DNA from: Nonomuraea montanisoli
GTDB lineage: Bacteria > Actinomycetota > Actinomycetes > Streptosporangiales > Streptosporangiaceae
DNA: 64,000 nt
Assembly (NCBI RefSeq): GCF_013363975.1
Contig: NZ_JABWGN010000010.1
Location: forward strand, 62,001-126,000
Direction: 5' to 3'
In this document: positions 24,301-30,502 of the stretch, in pieces
Layout of the letters: the number at the start of each line of letters is the position of its first letter
How positions within the stretch are numbered: position 1 is the first letter of the stretch
The notes under the pieces: generated by a model
Databases searched by the model: none
What the model was told of the DNA's origin: nothing
What the model saw: only the letters and a program-made list of their open reading frames with translations
Program-made: the position numbers and the translations under genes

Positions 24301-24821
24301 GACGGCGAGCAGGGACAGGGTGGCGGTCATGGTGGCGGGGAAAGTTTCGGCGACGGGCACGAGATGAGGCGGTGATGGTCTGCGGGGAAGCCGTCCGCAT
24401 GCATAGGGAGTTGGTCGAGCTCAACCGCGCTGCCTACCTGCCCAACCTGGCCGCCTCGTTGAACAACCACGCGCACCTGCTGGCCGAGACCGGGCAGCGC
24501 GATGAGGCGGTGACGGTCATTGCGGAAGCCGTCCGCTTGTACGGCGAGCTGGTCGAACTCAACCGCGACGCCTACCTACCTGACTACATTCAGAGCCTCA
24601 CCGCATTTGGGAAGGTGCTGGTCGACGGAGCCCGGTTCCGTGAGGCGATTGCCCCCCTGGTTGAGGCGTTCATCGCCGGGGAGCATCTGCCCGAGTACGC
24701 GCAAGGCATCCTCTACCGCGTCGCCGATCTGCTTCATCACGCCTATGTCGCAGACGTCGACGGGGTGAGCGAGGAGTTTCGCAAGGTCACCGGCGAGGAC
24801 GTCCCCGATGAGATGAAGTAA
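21369..24821 (+). CDS. STAND NTPase with C-terminal TPR array (candidate phage/stress sensor)
   Basis: 1150 residues. N-terminal segment AQVFQAAGNQIIYKDG (20-35) echoes the motifs of the upstream protein. Next come the pre-domain FTGRDALLGELHAW (72-85), Walker A GPGGQGKTRLAG (106-117), Walker B VLVVVDYAER (156-165) and a sensor-like LLLARPSGTWW (189-199), which define an NB-ARC/STAND-type ATPase. A helical middle (about 260-540) leads to ten tandem 46-residue TPR units (about 560-1075) of the pattern ETGQRDEAV...AYLPxLAxSLNNHA. Unit 9 contains a 22-codon insertion. The C-terminus (FIAGEHLPEYAQGILYRVAD) is a capping helix region. In this class the repeats sense a trigger, ATP-driven oligomerisation follows and an effector is switched on; here the effector is probably the coupled membrane protein. 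No nuclease or protease domain is fused. Confidence 0.85.
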   Translation: MSAKRGLKRVSQQAHATGLAQVFQAAGNQIIYKDGEPYRWASWPSPAPPPAKAQDWEQPSDLLRAANAVVDFTGRDALLGELHAWRDRAGARVAGREGVAVELIHGPGGQGKTRLAGRVAEVWQGEGWVVLSAHHRRDRSAPKAFAVPDFERAAGVLVVVDYAERWDTGDLLTLLGDTLIGGRLPVRVLLLARPSGTWWQSLRGRIKRDLHVTATSRELKPLESEAGITRQGLFAAARDRFADLLERPDARQVDPPEALEWHEAYSLVLTVQMAALAAVLTAGSGQGPPSDPVEVSQVLLARERDHWEALHDRREKPLATSPDAMGQLVYTATLTGRLGHADGLAAVEGAAIESREHPGQLLKDHAVCYPPSETFGTAQSAPPVAGDGEITVLEPLYPDRLGEDFLALSTPRHSHDFPADSWAALAPARLLTAPGEASEPGAGSGRVPVWIRHGLITLIEASRRWPHLAQRQLYPLLTARPELALHAGGAALARLARLDDIDPALLEKIEAILPGHRHIDLDIGIAALAVRLAEYRLPDADPVARAYIHHKLARHLSNAGLHIRALAEGQEATRRWRRLAEFNRDAYLPDLATSLNNQANLQAEAGQRDEAMPIIAEAVRMHRELAELNPDAYLPGLAASLNSHAALLAETGQRDEAVPIIAEAVHMHRELAELNPDAYLPGLAVSLNNRANLLAETGQRREAVPISAEAVCLRRELAELNRAAYLPDLAVSLYSHAKRLAETGQRDEAVPIIAEAVRLERELAELNPDAYLPGLAASLNSHAALLAETGQRDEAVLISEEAVCLRRELAELNRAAYLPDLAASLNNHSLALAETGQRDEAVLISEEAVCLRRELVELNRDAYLPNLATSLNNHSLRLAETGQRDEAVTVSEEVLRLHRELVELNRDAYLPNLATSLNNHAAHLAETGQRREAVPISEETVRLRRELVELNRDAYLPDLAGSLSNHAALLAETRQRPGRRAGTGWRSWWRGKFRRRARDEAVMVCGEAVRMHRELVELNRAAYLPNLAASLNNHAHLLAETGQRDEAVTVIAEAVRLYGELVELNRDAYLPDYIQSLTAFGKVLVDGARFREAIAPLVEAFIAGEHLPEYAQGILYRVADLLHHAYVADVDGVSEEFRKVTGEDVPDEMK
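23049..24590 (+). repeat. Tandem 138-bp repeats encoding TPR units
   Basis: Ten in-frame units with a 138-bp period (46 codons), seen from recurring GGGCAGCGCGATGAGGCG at about 23183, 23321, 23597, 23735, 23873, 24011 and 24491, and its CGACGCGAG variant at about 23459 and 24149. Units are nearly identical at DNA level, including synonymous sites, which implies recent duplication or gene conversion. Unit 9 is interrupted by 66 bp (24297-24362). Confidence 0.9.
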
Positions 24822-24988
24822 CCGCTGCCCGCCACCAAGGCCTGAGCGCTGCAATTACTCAACCCAGGAACTCGGACGCGATCGCCGCAGTAGCTGCGAT
24901 GGGTTTGCACTACGCCGTCGCCCAGGCCGTCAACCCACAGCCCGCGCCCCCGCGCCTGACTCGCCCCTGGCTCCGCGGGTCTCGAGCC

Positions 24989-25889
24989 TCAGCCGGACGT
25001 GTCCGGCGAGATGCTGCACTGGCCGGCATCGGCCAGCGCGCGATATAGCGAGGCGACCGACGGCGCCCGGCCGGCGTTCTTCCCTGTGGTGATCTTCAGC
25101 TTGGCGGCGATCTCGGGAATCGGGATGCCCTTGGCTCTCAGCGCCTGGGCGAGGGTAAGCATGTCGTCGTCGATGACCTTCGGGCGGCCGCCGTGATGGC
25201 CGCGTGCGGCGGCCGCGTGCTGTCCCTCCAGGGTTTTGTCGCGGATGTAGTCGCGGTCGAGTTGGGCGGAGACGGCCAGGACGGCGAACAGCATCGCGCC
25301 TAGCCCGTTCGGGTCGTAGACGCCGGTCAATGGGCCGGTCAGCAGCTCCAGTTGGATCCCGGCCGCCTGTAGCCCGCCGGCCAGCGCCATCAGCTCGGCG
25401 GCGTTGCGCGCGGGCCGCTTCAGCTCGTGCACGGTGAAGACGACCGTCTGGCCGGGTGCGGCCGACTTGATATCCCGACACAACGCCAGCGCGGCATCCA
25501 GCTCGGGCCGCACCTTGATCCGCGTGGAGATCTTCTCGGCGAAGATCCGCGTGCACCCGGCCAGCGCGCAACGCCAACAGCTGGCTGTCCAGCTCCTGGT
25601 CCTTGGTCGAACAGCGCGCGTATCCGATCCGGATCGCCGGGGCGGACGAAGCGACCTCGGCGGCCGCCACCGGGGCCAGCGCCTGCCAGCGCGCACCCGG
25701 GCGGCGACCGGCCGGAACCGCCACCTCCAGCAGCTCGCGCAGCGCGGGCACCAGGATGAAGCGCGCGGTGTGGTACTTGGAGGCGACCTTCCCACCCCGT
25801 GTCCGGCACGGAGAGGGGGCCATCACCTCGCAACTCGGGCAGTCAAACCGCTCGACCGCCGCGGCGGCCTCCTCCGGTGTCAGCTCCAC
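24989..25889 (-). pseudogene. Serine recombinase (resolvase/invertase type) with N-terminal zinc-finger-like domain, frameshifted
   Basis: From GTG 25889 the first frame encodes RFDCPSCEVMAPSPCRTRGG, a Cys-x2-Cys...Cys zinc-finger-like domain found in front of some actinobacterial recombinases, then the catalytic IRIGYARCSTKDQELDSQLL with the nucleophilic serine in CST. Near 25557-25562 one extra G shifts the frame; the rest (CTRIFAEKISTRIKVRPELD, VFTVHELKRPARN, AVLAVSAQLDRDYIRDKTLE and a C-terminal HTH ending SVASLYRALADAG) continues in the other frame to 24989. Undoing one base would restore a resolvase of about 300 residues with HTH. As it stands the gene is probably inactive, unless the frameshift is a sequencing error or is programmed. 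Confidence 0.8.
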
Positions 25890-25899
25890 CCGCCGATTC

Positions 25900-25948
25900 T
25901 CGCAGAACCTCCTCGCACAACCCTCCAGTTCTGCGAGGAGTTTTGCGA
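25900..25948. promoter_or_regulatory. Four-half-site recombination or operator site before the recombinase
   Basis: Two direct half-sites TCGCAGAAC (25900-25908) and TCGCACAAC (25913-25921) face two inverted ones GTTCTGCGA (25928-25936) and GTTTTGCGA (25940-25948). Spacers are 4, 6 and 3 bases. The array lies 10 bp upstream of the recombinase start, as expected for a res/crossover site or autoregulatory operator. The rest of 25890-26112 has no gene I can support. Confidence 0.6.
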
Positions 25949-26112
25949 ATGGCGACCTGCGCGAACTGGTCGCGGACGAGCTTGCGCGCCTGACGGGCGT
26001 GCTTCATCCCCCACTGTGAGGACGAAACCGGCGCGCAGCCCTGCGGCCGCATCGACAAAGAACCGATGAACAGCTCAGCCATCTGACCGATCTGCCGAGC
26101 CAGGCCATGGAG

Positions 26113-26985
26113 CTATGTAGTCACTTTTACCGGGCTAGCTGTTGGAGGCTCGGGCGCAGGATCTCCAACGCTGCTAAGAATCTTCTGTCCTTGGGCATCA
26201 ACCAATCTGGTGATCGCCTGTTGCGCTGCACCAAATACTGCAGCCCAGCCAAGGATCTGAGCACTAGTGTCGAGATTGCTCAGCCCTGGTATGAAGCGGC
26301 CTTGAATCAACAGCAGCCCTATAACAGCTGATATGGCCCCAGCCGGAAGTTTGAGAAAAGCTAGAACTATCGGAAGTGTGAAGGGTGTGGATGTTCCGTA
26401 AATGAGTCGAAGGCCAATGGCGCCTACCAGGGCTGCTGCGGATAGGCCCATCAATTCCACTATTAGAATATCCCACTTGACTGGCCTGCTCCCGATGGGG
26501 CACGCCGGCCCTGTCTGGGGGTCATTGAAGCAAAGCTTTATGAGGGTGGGATCAGCAAGTCCTATTACGCCAAGGGTCAGAGCTATTAGGGTGAGGACCG
26601 CCGTGGTGATGGTGATTATATTTCGGAAGCTGCGAACTCTGGCCTTCTCTAGCTGATCAGCGATATTGGCTGCCTGCAGGACGCTTATAGCCAGATAGCG
26701 ATCTCCTGCGTTGAGTTTGCCGTCCGAGCCCAGACGCTCTTTCAGTTTGATCCTTCGTGGATCGGATGGAGGCAGATGCATTTCGGCGCGGGCAAGGATA
26801 TCGTTTCCCCACCAGGCGAGCTCCTCGGGAGGGAGCAGTCGGAGCAAGGCAGCCTCCGCCTTGTGAATGTTGGCCCACGTTCGTTCAGTGGCGTAGCCAA
26901 AAAGTCCAGCTATCGGTCCACGAAGGGATGCAGCGGCTTCACGTGCTGCAGACAGATGCTGGCTAGCTCCCGTCTTCGATGACAT
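26113..26985 (-). CDS. Low-G+C multi-pass membrane protein, unknown function
   Basis: 290 residues from ATG 26985 (a TTG at 27033 is an alternative). The N-terminal soluble part, about 1-118, contains TERTWANIHKAEAALLRLLP and a charged helix region; four membrane spans follow at about 122-146, 174-199, 207-235 and 247-268, ending in FGAAQQAITRLVDAQGQKIL and a Pro-rich tail. Base composition is clearly lower in G+C than the flanks and includes rare-for-this-genome A/T-ending codons, so it was probably acquired separately. I recognise no enzyme motif. It sits behind the recombinase and might be cargo of the same element. Confidence 0.65.
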   Translation of the reverse strand: MSSKTGASQHLSAAREAAASLRGPIAGLFGYATERTWANIHKAEAALLRLLPPEELAWWGNDILARAEMHLPPSDPRRIKLKERLGSDGKLNAGDRYLAISVLQAANIADQLEKARVRSFRNIITITTAVLTLIALTLGVIGLADPTLIKLCFNDPQTGPACPIGSRPVKWDILIVELMGLSAAALVGAIGLRLIYGTSTPFTLPIVLAFLKLPAGAISAVIGLLLIQGRFIPGLSNLDTSAQILGWAAVFGAAQQAITRLVDAQGQKILSSVGDPAPEPPTASPVKVTT

Positions 26986-27274
26986 CGCAGCTAAGGGCGT
27001 CGAGTTGATGCTGTAGTTCTGCAATATAGGCAAGAGCGCGCTGACGCCATGAAGTTGCCCTCAGGCCAGCAACGTCGTGAAGTGGCTTGTCCACCTGGAT
27101 CCTCTAGAGATGAGAGATTCGGGCTGTGCACAGTGGATACCCAACTGTATGTCCATTTCTGGTCATTGCAGCTTCATGAATTTGTAACGGCAGAATGCGA
27201 TCAAGTTTCATTTCCCGGCCCCGGGCTGGGGAGACTCCTGGCGATGCGATGGGCCAAGCGCTCGGCGCGCATTT

Positions 27275-27655
27275 GTGAACCTGCGTAAAGTCGCCGGCTT
27301 CCTCCACGCCGCTGGACTGGACGACGTCGAGCGGGCCGCGCTCGACCAGGGAGTGACCGTACGACGCGGCACGGGCTACACCTTGCGTATAACCGCCGTT
27401 CCAGTCGTGCACCGCGGGCTCCTCGACCGCTGTCAGTCGCTCAACGGTGGCCAGGGCGCCCCGGCGGTCCTGTGGATGGCTCATGATGACCGCTCCGCTG
27501 ACCCTGTCCCGCCTGGTCTGCGTCGCGCCTATCCAGGGCCGCCCGGCTCGGCCCGGCGGCAGCCCTGCCGCTGGGCCACCCTGCCGCCTTGGCGTTCTGG
27601 GTCTGCCCCGCAAAGAGGCCATAAATCTCCAATGGTTACACTGAGTGGCGGATAG
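27275..27655 (+). CDS. Possible small hypothetical protein or remnant
   Basis: Starts at a GTG-type codon (MNLRKVAGFLHAAGLDDVER). The first 70 codons have strong third-position G+C and look coding (QGVTVRRGTGYTLRITAVP); the last 50 turn Pro/Arg-rich as if out of frame, so the original gene probably ended differently. An opposing open frame (27104-27622) has worse codon bias and I reject it. Apart from this, 26986-27696 holds only A+T-richer sequence without a recognisable feature. Confidence 0.3.
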   Translation: MNLRKVAGFLHAAGLDDVERAALDQGVTVRRGTGYTLRITAVPVVHRGLLDRCQSLNGGQGAPAVLWMAHDDRSADPVPPGLRRAYPGPPGSARRQPCRWATLPPWRSGSAPQRGHKSPMVTLSGG

Positions 27656-27696
27656 GGTACTTAGCGTTACGACATCTCTTGCTGAGAGGACTTCTC

Positions 27697-28008
27697 ATGG
27701 CCCAACGCATTCGTGCCGGCGCAACTACTCGCGGAGAAGGGTGGAAACCCTATAACGGTGGCCACGGCATCTACATCGACGTCGACACTAGCGACGCACG
27801 GTTCCCGACCACCCCCTTCTACTTCACCTCCATCGGCGGCAAGTCCGAACAGTGGGCATTGGTCGGCCCCAGCGCCGTCTACTTCCCCAAGCCCGACGGC
27901 TTTCGGGTTTACGTGCGGTGGAGCGACGGCTCCGCGCTAACCCCCGCCCGAGCCAAGGACAACGAGTGGTACATCAACTGGATCGGCTTCGTGCACGTGG
28001 ACGAATAG
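27697..28008 (+). CDS. Small beta-rich orphan protein
   Basis: 103 residues from ATG 27697, with AGAGGA seven bases upstream. No signal peptide. The sequence is dense in aromatic and short beta segments: GGHGIYIDVDTSDARF, TPFYFTSIGGKSEQW, AVYFPKPDGFRVYVRWSD and DNEWYINWIGFVHVDE. It resembles a beta-sandwich module that I have seen as single or repeated units in diverse proteins, but I cannot name a function. Codon use is normal for a high-G+C host. Likely cargo of the insertion. Confidence 0.6.
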   Translation: MAQRIRAGATTRGEGWKPYNGGHGIYIDVDTSDARFPTTPFYFTSIGGKSEQWALVGPSAVYFPKPDGFRVYVRWSDGSALTPARAKDNEWYINWIGFVHVDE

Positions 28009-28090
28009 CGTCGCGGCGGCCGCTGCTATGCCTGCATGACGCAATGCTGGCGCGCTCGGCGGCCTTCTCCACATCGGCCGGGTCTGCCAG

Positions 28091-28133
28091 GTTGAGGGTG
28101 CCCGTAGTGTCCGAGACCGCGGGCACCCTCAAC
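28091..28133. repeat. 14-bp perfect inverted repeat near the right junction
   Basis: GTTGAGGGTGCCCG (28091-28104) and its complement (28120-28133) around 15 bases. No T-run follows. It lies about 120 bp inside the right edge of the insertion and may be a terminator of the 27697 gene or an element-end structure. I see no gene in 28009-28253. Confidence 0.5.
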
Positions 28134-28253
28134 TCGGGGGTGGGCATCGAGGGCAACCGTGACCGTGACCCCGGCTATGAGCACGCGAAGGCGGCCCCTG
28201 AAACGAGGCGAACCGCGCAGCCTGCTCATCGGACAAGAACTGCGCGAAATCTG

Positions 28254-29030
28254 GCCTGGAACCAGGGGCTCGACCTCTACGGGTACGCCGACAACCGGAT
28301 CATGAAGGCCGCCGAGTACGTCGCGAGGTACAACCTCGGCCAGAGCGTGCCGTTCTCCACCTACACCTGGGGCACCGGCCAGAACTGCGCCCGCCGTGAG
28401 CAGACCGTGATCTCCGACGCCTCCCGGGGCCAGGACCGGCCGGTGTGGGAGCTGCTGTACAACCACTACGCCAACCGCCGGGGCCTGGCGGTGCCGTACA
28501 CCAAGGCGTACGCAGAGCGGGTGCGCGCCGAGGGCGGCGGCGGCGACTACGGGCCCAACAGCGGCGGGTTCGACCAGCTCGGCTTCGGCACGCTCCTCTA
28601 CACCCGCGCCGCCCCCGCCGCCGGCGGCGCCCTCCTCCAGGCGGGCACGTCCCGGCGGCTGCTGTCGGTCAACTTCCCGGAGGAGGGGATCGGCGCCTCC
28701 GGCGCGCCGGCCGTCCTGGGCGAGGCGGTGACGCTGCGGGTCGTGCCGGGCCTGGCCGACGCCGAGGGGTTCTCGTTCGTGGACGGGGACGGGCGCTACC
28801 TGCGGCACAGGGACTTCCGGCTGCGCTTCGACGGCGACGACGGGACGACGCTGTTCGAGCGCGACGCCACCTTCCACGCCCGGGCGGCGGGGACCGGGCG
28901 GCTGCGGCTGGAGTCGGCCAACTACCCGGGCCGGTTCGTCCGGCACCGCCACCACCAGCTCTGGCTCGACAAGGACCAGGACACCTCCGCCTTCCGCGCC
29001 GACAGCACCTTCCGCCCCACCGCTCCCTGA
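28254..29030 (+). pseudogene. 3' part of the interrupted alginate/polysaccharide lyase with AbfB-like domain
   Basis: Resumes the lyase where 17843-18688 breaks off: AWNQGLDLYGYADNRIMKAA, ARYNLGQSVPFSTYTWGTGQ, EGGGGDYGPNSGGFDQLGFG complete the helical lyase fold. A C-terminal domain of about 130 residues follows with SRRLLSVNFPEEG, DGRYLRHRDFRLRF and RLRLESANYPGRFVRHR, an AbfB-type (CBM42-like) carbohydrate-binding beta-trefoil. The upstream in-frame sequence is foreign, so no native start exists. It ends before a strong terminator, as an original gene would. Confidence 0.85.
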
Positions 29031-29067
29031 TCGTCCCGCTGCTCCCTGAGTCACACCGACGGCCCAT

Positions 29068-29100
29068 GACGTGCGCCTCCACGCCCTGGAGGCGCACGTC
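29068..29100 (+). terminator. Terminator after the lyase 3' part
   Basis: Perfect 14-bp arms (GACGTGCGCCTCCA and complement) with a five-base loop. Probably the ancestral terminator of the lyase gene. Confidence 0.75.
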
Positions 29101-29112
29101 AGGGCCGCACGG

Positions 29113-29143
29113 TTGACTTTATGCAGGCATATACCTGCATAAT
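29113..29143 (+). promoter_or_regulatory. Promoter with ArsR-type operator
   Basis: TTGACT (29113-29118) and CATAAT (29138-29143) are candidate -35/-10 boxes with 19 bp between. A perfect dyad TATGCAGG-N6-CCTGCATA (29120-29141) occupies the spacer. The GTG at 29150 follows immediately, so binding of the encoded ArsR domain would block its own promoter. Confidence 0.65.
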
Positions 29144-29149
29144 CGAGGT

Positions 29150-29953
29150 GTGAGCCACGAAGCGAGTGACATGGACCCGGTCTTCAGAGCGCTGGCCGAT
29201 CCCACCAGACGGCTCCTGCTCGACCGGCTGCGCGAGCACAACGGCCAGACGCTGCGCGAGCTGTGCGAGCGCCTGGACATGGCGCGCCAGTCGGCGACGC
29301 AGCATCTCGACATCCTGGAGCGGGCCGGCCTCGTGACCGTCGTGCGGCGCGGACGGGAACGGCTCCACTACCTCAACCCGATGCCCATCCACGAGATCGA
29401 GGAGCGCTGGATCTCCGGATTCGACCGGCCCCGCCTGCGGGCCCTCAGCGCCATCAAGAACCAGGCAGAGGAGTACGCCATGACCGACGGACCCGCATCC
29501 GTACCGACCTACGTCTACGTCACCTACATCCGCGCGAACCCGGAGCAGGTGTGGCACGCCCTGACCGACGCGGACCTGACGGCGCGCTACTGGGGGCACG
29601 CCAACGTCTCGGACTGGCAGCCGGGCTCGACCTGGGAGCACCGCCGCGTCGACGGATCGGGCGCCGTCGACGTCGTCGGCAAGGTGATCGAGGCGGAGCC
29701 TCCGACACGGCTGGTCATCACCTTCGAGGACGCCCCCGAGTCACCGAGGGAGCCGTCGGTCGTCACCTTCCTCGTCGAACCGCACCACGACATCGTCCGC
29801 CTCACCGTGACCCACGAGAACCTCGCCAACATGGAGATGTTCGGCGGCATCTCGCACGGATGGCCGGCCGTGTGCGCGAACCTCAAGTCGTTGCTGGAGA
29901 CCGGCGAGGTCCTCCCCCAGGCGCCGTGGGACATGTCCCCCGCGCACCACTGA
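29150..29953 (+). CDS. ArsR-family regulator fused to an SRPBCC (AHSA1) domain
   Basis: 267 residues. N-terminal winged helix (DPVFRALADPTRRLLLDRL; recognition helix MARQSATQHLDILERAGLV) spans about 1-100; no metal-binding Cys pair is present. After a linker comes an SRPBCC/AHSA1-type lipid or hydrophobic-ligand fold at about 120-255 (VYVTYIRANPEQVWHALTDA, ARYWGHANVSDWQPGSTWEH, HGWPAVCANLKSLLETG). In most bacteria these are two adjacent genes. The start is GTG 29150, with ATG 29171 as an alternative. The dyad at 29120-29141 implies autorepression relieved by ligand in the SRPBCC pocket. The downstream DinB-like gene is 16 bp away and likely co-transcribed. Confidence 0.85.
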   Translation: MSHEASDMDPVFRALADPTRRLLLDRLREHNGQTLRELCERLDMARQSATQHLDILERAGLVTVVRRGRERLHYLNPMPIHEIEERWISGFDRPRLRALSAIKNQAEEYAMTDGPASVPTYVYVTYIRANPEQVWHALTDADLTARYWGHANVSDWQPGSTWEHRRVDGSGAVDVVGKVIEAEPPTRLVITFEDAPESPREPSVVTFLVEPHHDIVRLTVTHENLANMEMFGGISHGWPAVCANLKSLLETGEVLPQAPWDMSPAHH

Positions 29954-29969
29954 ACCAGGAGGAGGACCC

Positions 29970-30461
29970 ATGGACACCACCCCCCTGCGGGACGCCTACG
30001 GCGCCCTGCTCGACGCCGCCGCCACGGTGGCCGGCTCCGGCGACCCGAGCCCCGGCCCGCCGCCGGGCGAGTGGGACGCCGACCAGATCCTGGCGCACGT
30101 CGCCCTCGTCACCTCCGCCACCATCGCCGCCGCCGCCTCCGTGGCCTCGGGGGCCAACACGACGTACGACAACCGCATGGCGCTCGACACGTGGACCATC
30201 GGCCGCGTCATCGCGCTGAGCGGTGGCGGCGCGGGCCTCCGGGACCGCGTCCGCCGCCAGGGCGAGGCCCTGTGCGCGCTCGGCGGACCGGCGCTCGGCG
30301 AGGCCGAACTCGGCACTCCGGTGCCCACGCTGCTCCTGTCCAACGGCACGGTCCTGGTCGATCAGCCCGTGCCGCTGCGGGACCTCGTCACGGGCCTGGC
30401 GGAGGTCGAGCTGCCGGGCCACACCGAACAGCTCCTGGCCCTCCTGGGGGACGGAGCCTGA
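29970..30461 (+). CDS. DinB/maleylpyruvate-isomerase-like protein
   Basis: 163 residues in the DinB/MDMPI superfamily of four-helix bundles; the N-terminal pattern PPGEWDADQILAHVALV matches the metal-site helix with a conserved His. Such proteins in actinomycetes often use mycothiol or bacillithiol-type thiols for conjugation or isomerisation. The usual later His ligands are not evident, so activity is uncertain. GGAGGA precedes ATG 29970. Co-transcribed with the ArsR-SRPBCC fusion by inference. Confidence 0.6.
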   Translation: MDTTPLRDAYGALLDAAATVAGSGDPSPGPPPGEWDADQILAHVALVTSATIAAAASVASGANTTYDNRMALDTWTIGRVIALSGGGAGLRDRVRRQGEALCALGGPALGEAELGTPVPTLLLSNGTVLVDQPVPLRDLVTGLAEVELPGHTEQLLALLGDGA

Positions 30462-30467
30462 CCGCCC

Positions 30468-30502
30468 GTCCGCGACCTGGGCTGTCAGCCCAGGTCGCGG
30501 AC
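30468..30502. terminator. Bidirectional terminator, 16-bp stem
   Basis: Perfect 16-bp arms (GTCCGCGACCTGGGCT and complement) with loop GTC, between the convergent DinB-like and LacI genes; the LacI stop lies inside it. Confidence 0.8.

Larger units (their letters stand above)
18689..28253. mobile_element. Mosaic insertion inside the lyase gene (decayed integrative element)
   Basis: Bounds are set by the loss and recovery of the lyase protein alignment: the 5' part ends with codon GCC at 18686-18688 and the 3' part resumes with GCC-TGG at 28254. Only G-C-C is shared at the two junctions. Contents in order: a chimeric lyase tail, terminator, frameshifted replication-initiator-like gene, possible transposase tail, two-gene membrane/STAND-TPR unit, frameshifted serine recombinase with a symmetric site, low-G+C membrane gene, coding remnants, a small orphan gene and a long inverted repeat. 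Codon use varies between genes, suggesting several acquisition events. No intact integrase is seen, so the element is probably no longer mobile. Confidence 0.8.

Noticed and set aside
24297-24362. Insertion sequence or intron inside the TPR gene
   Set aside because: Only 66 bp, in frame, without terminal repeats, duplicated target or splice-like structure.
23049-24590. CRISPR array
   Set aside because: The repeats are 138-bp coding units in one reading frame and encode TPRs; there are no short palindromic repeats with unique spacers anywhere in the window.
27104-27622. 173-codon minus-strand frame in the insertion
   Set aside because: Codon third positions are poorer than the opposing plus frame and the protein has no recognisable pattern; treated as shadow of a remnant.
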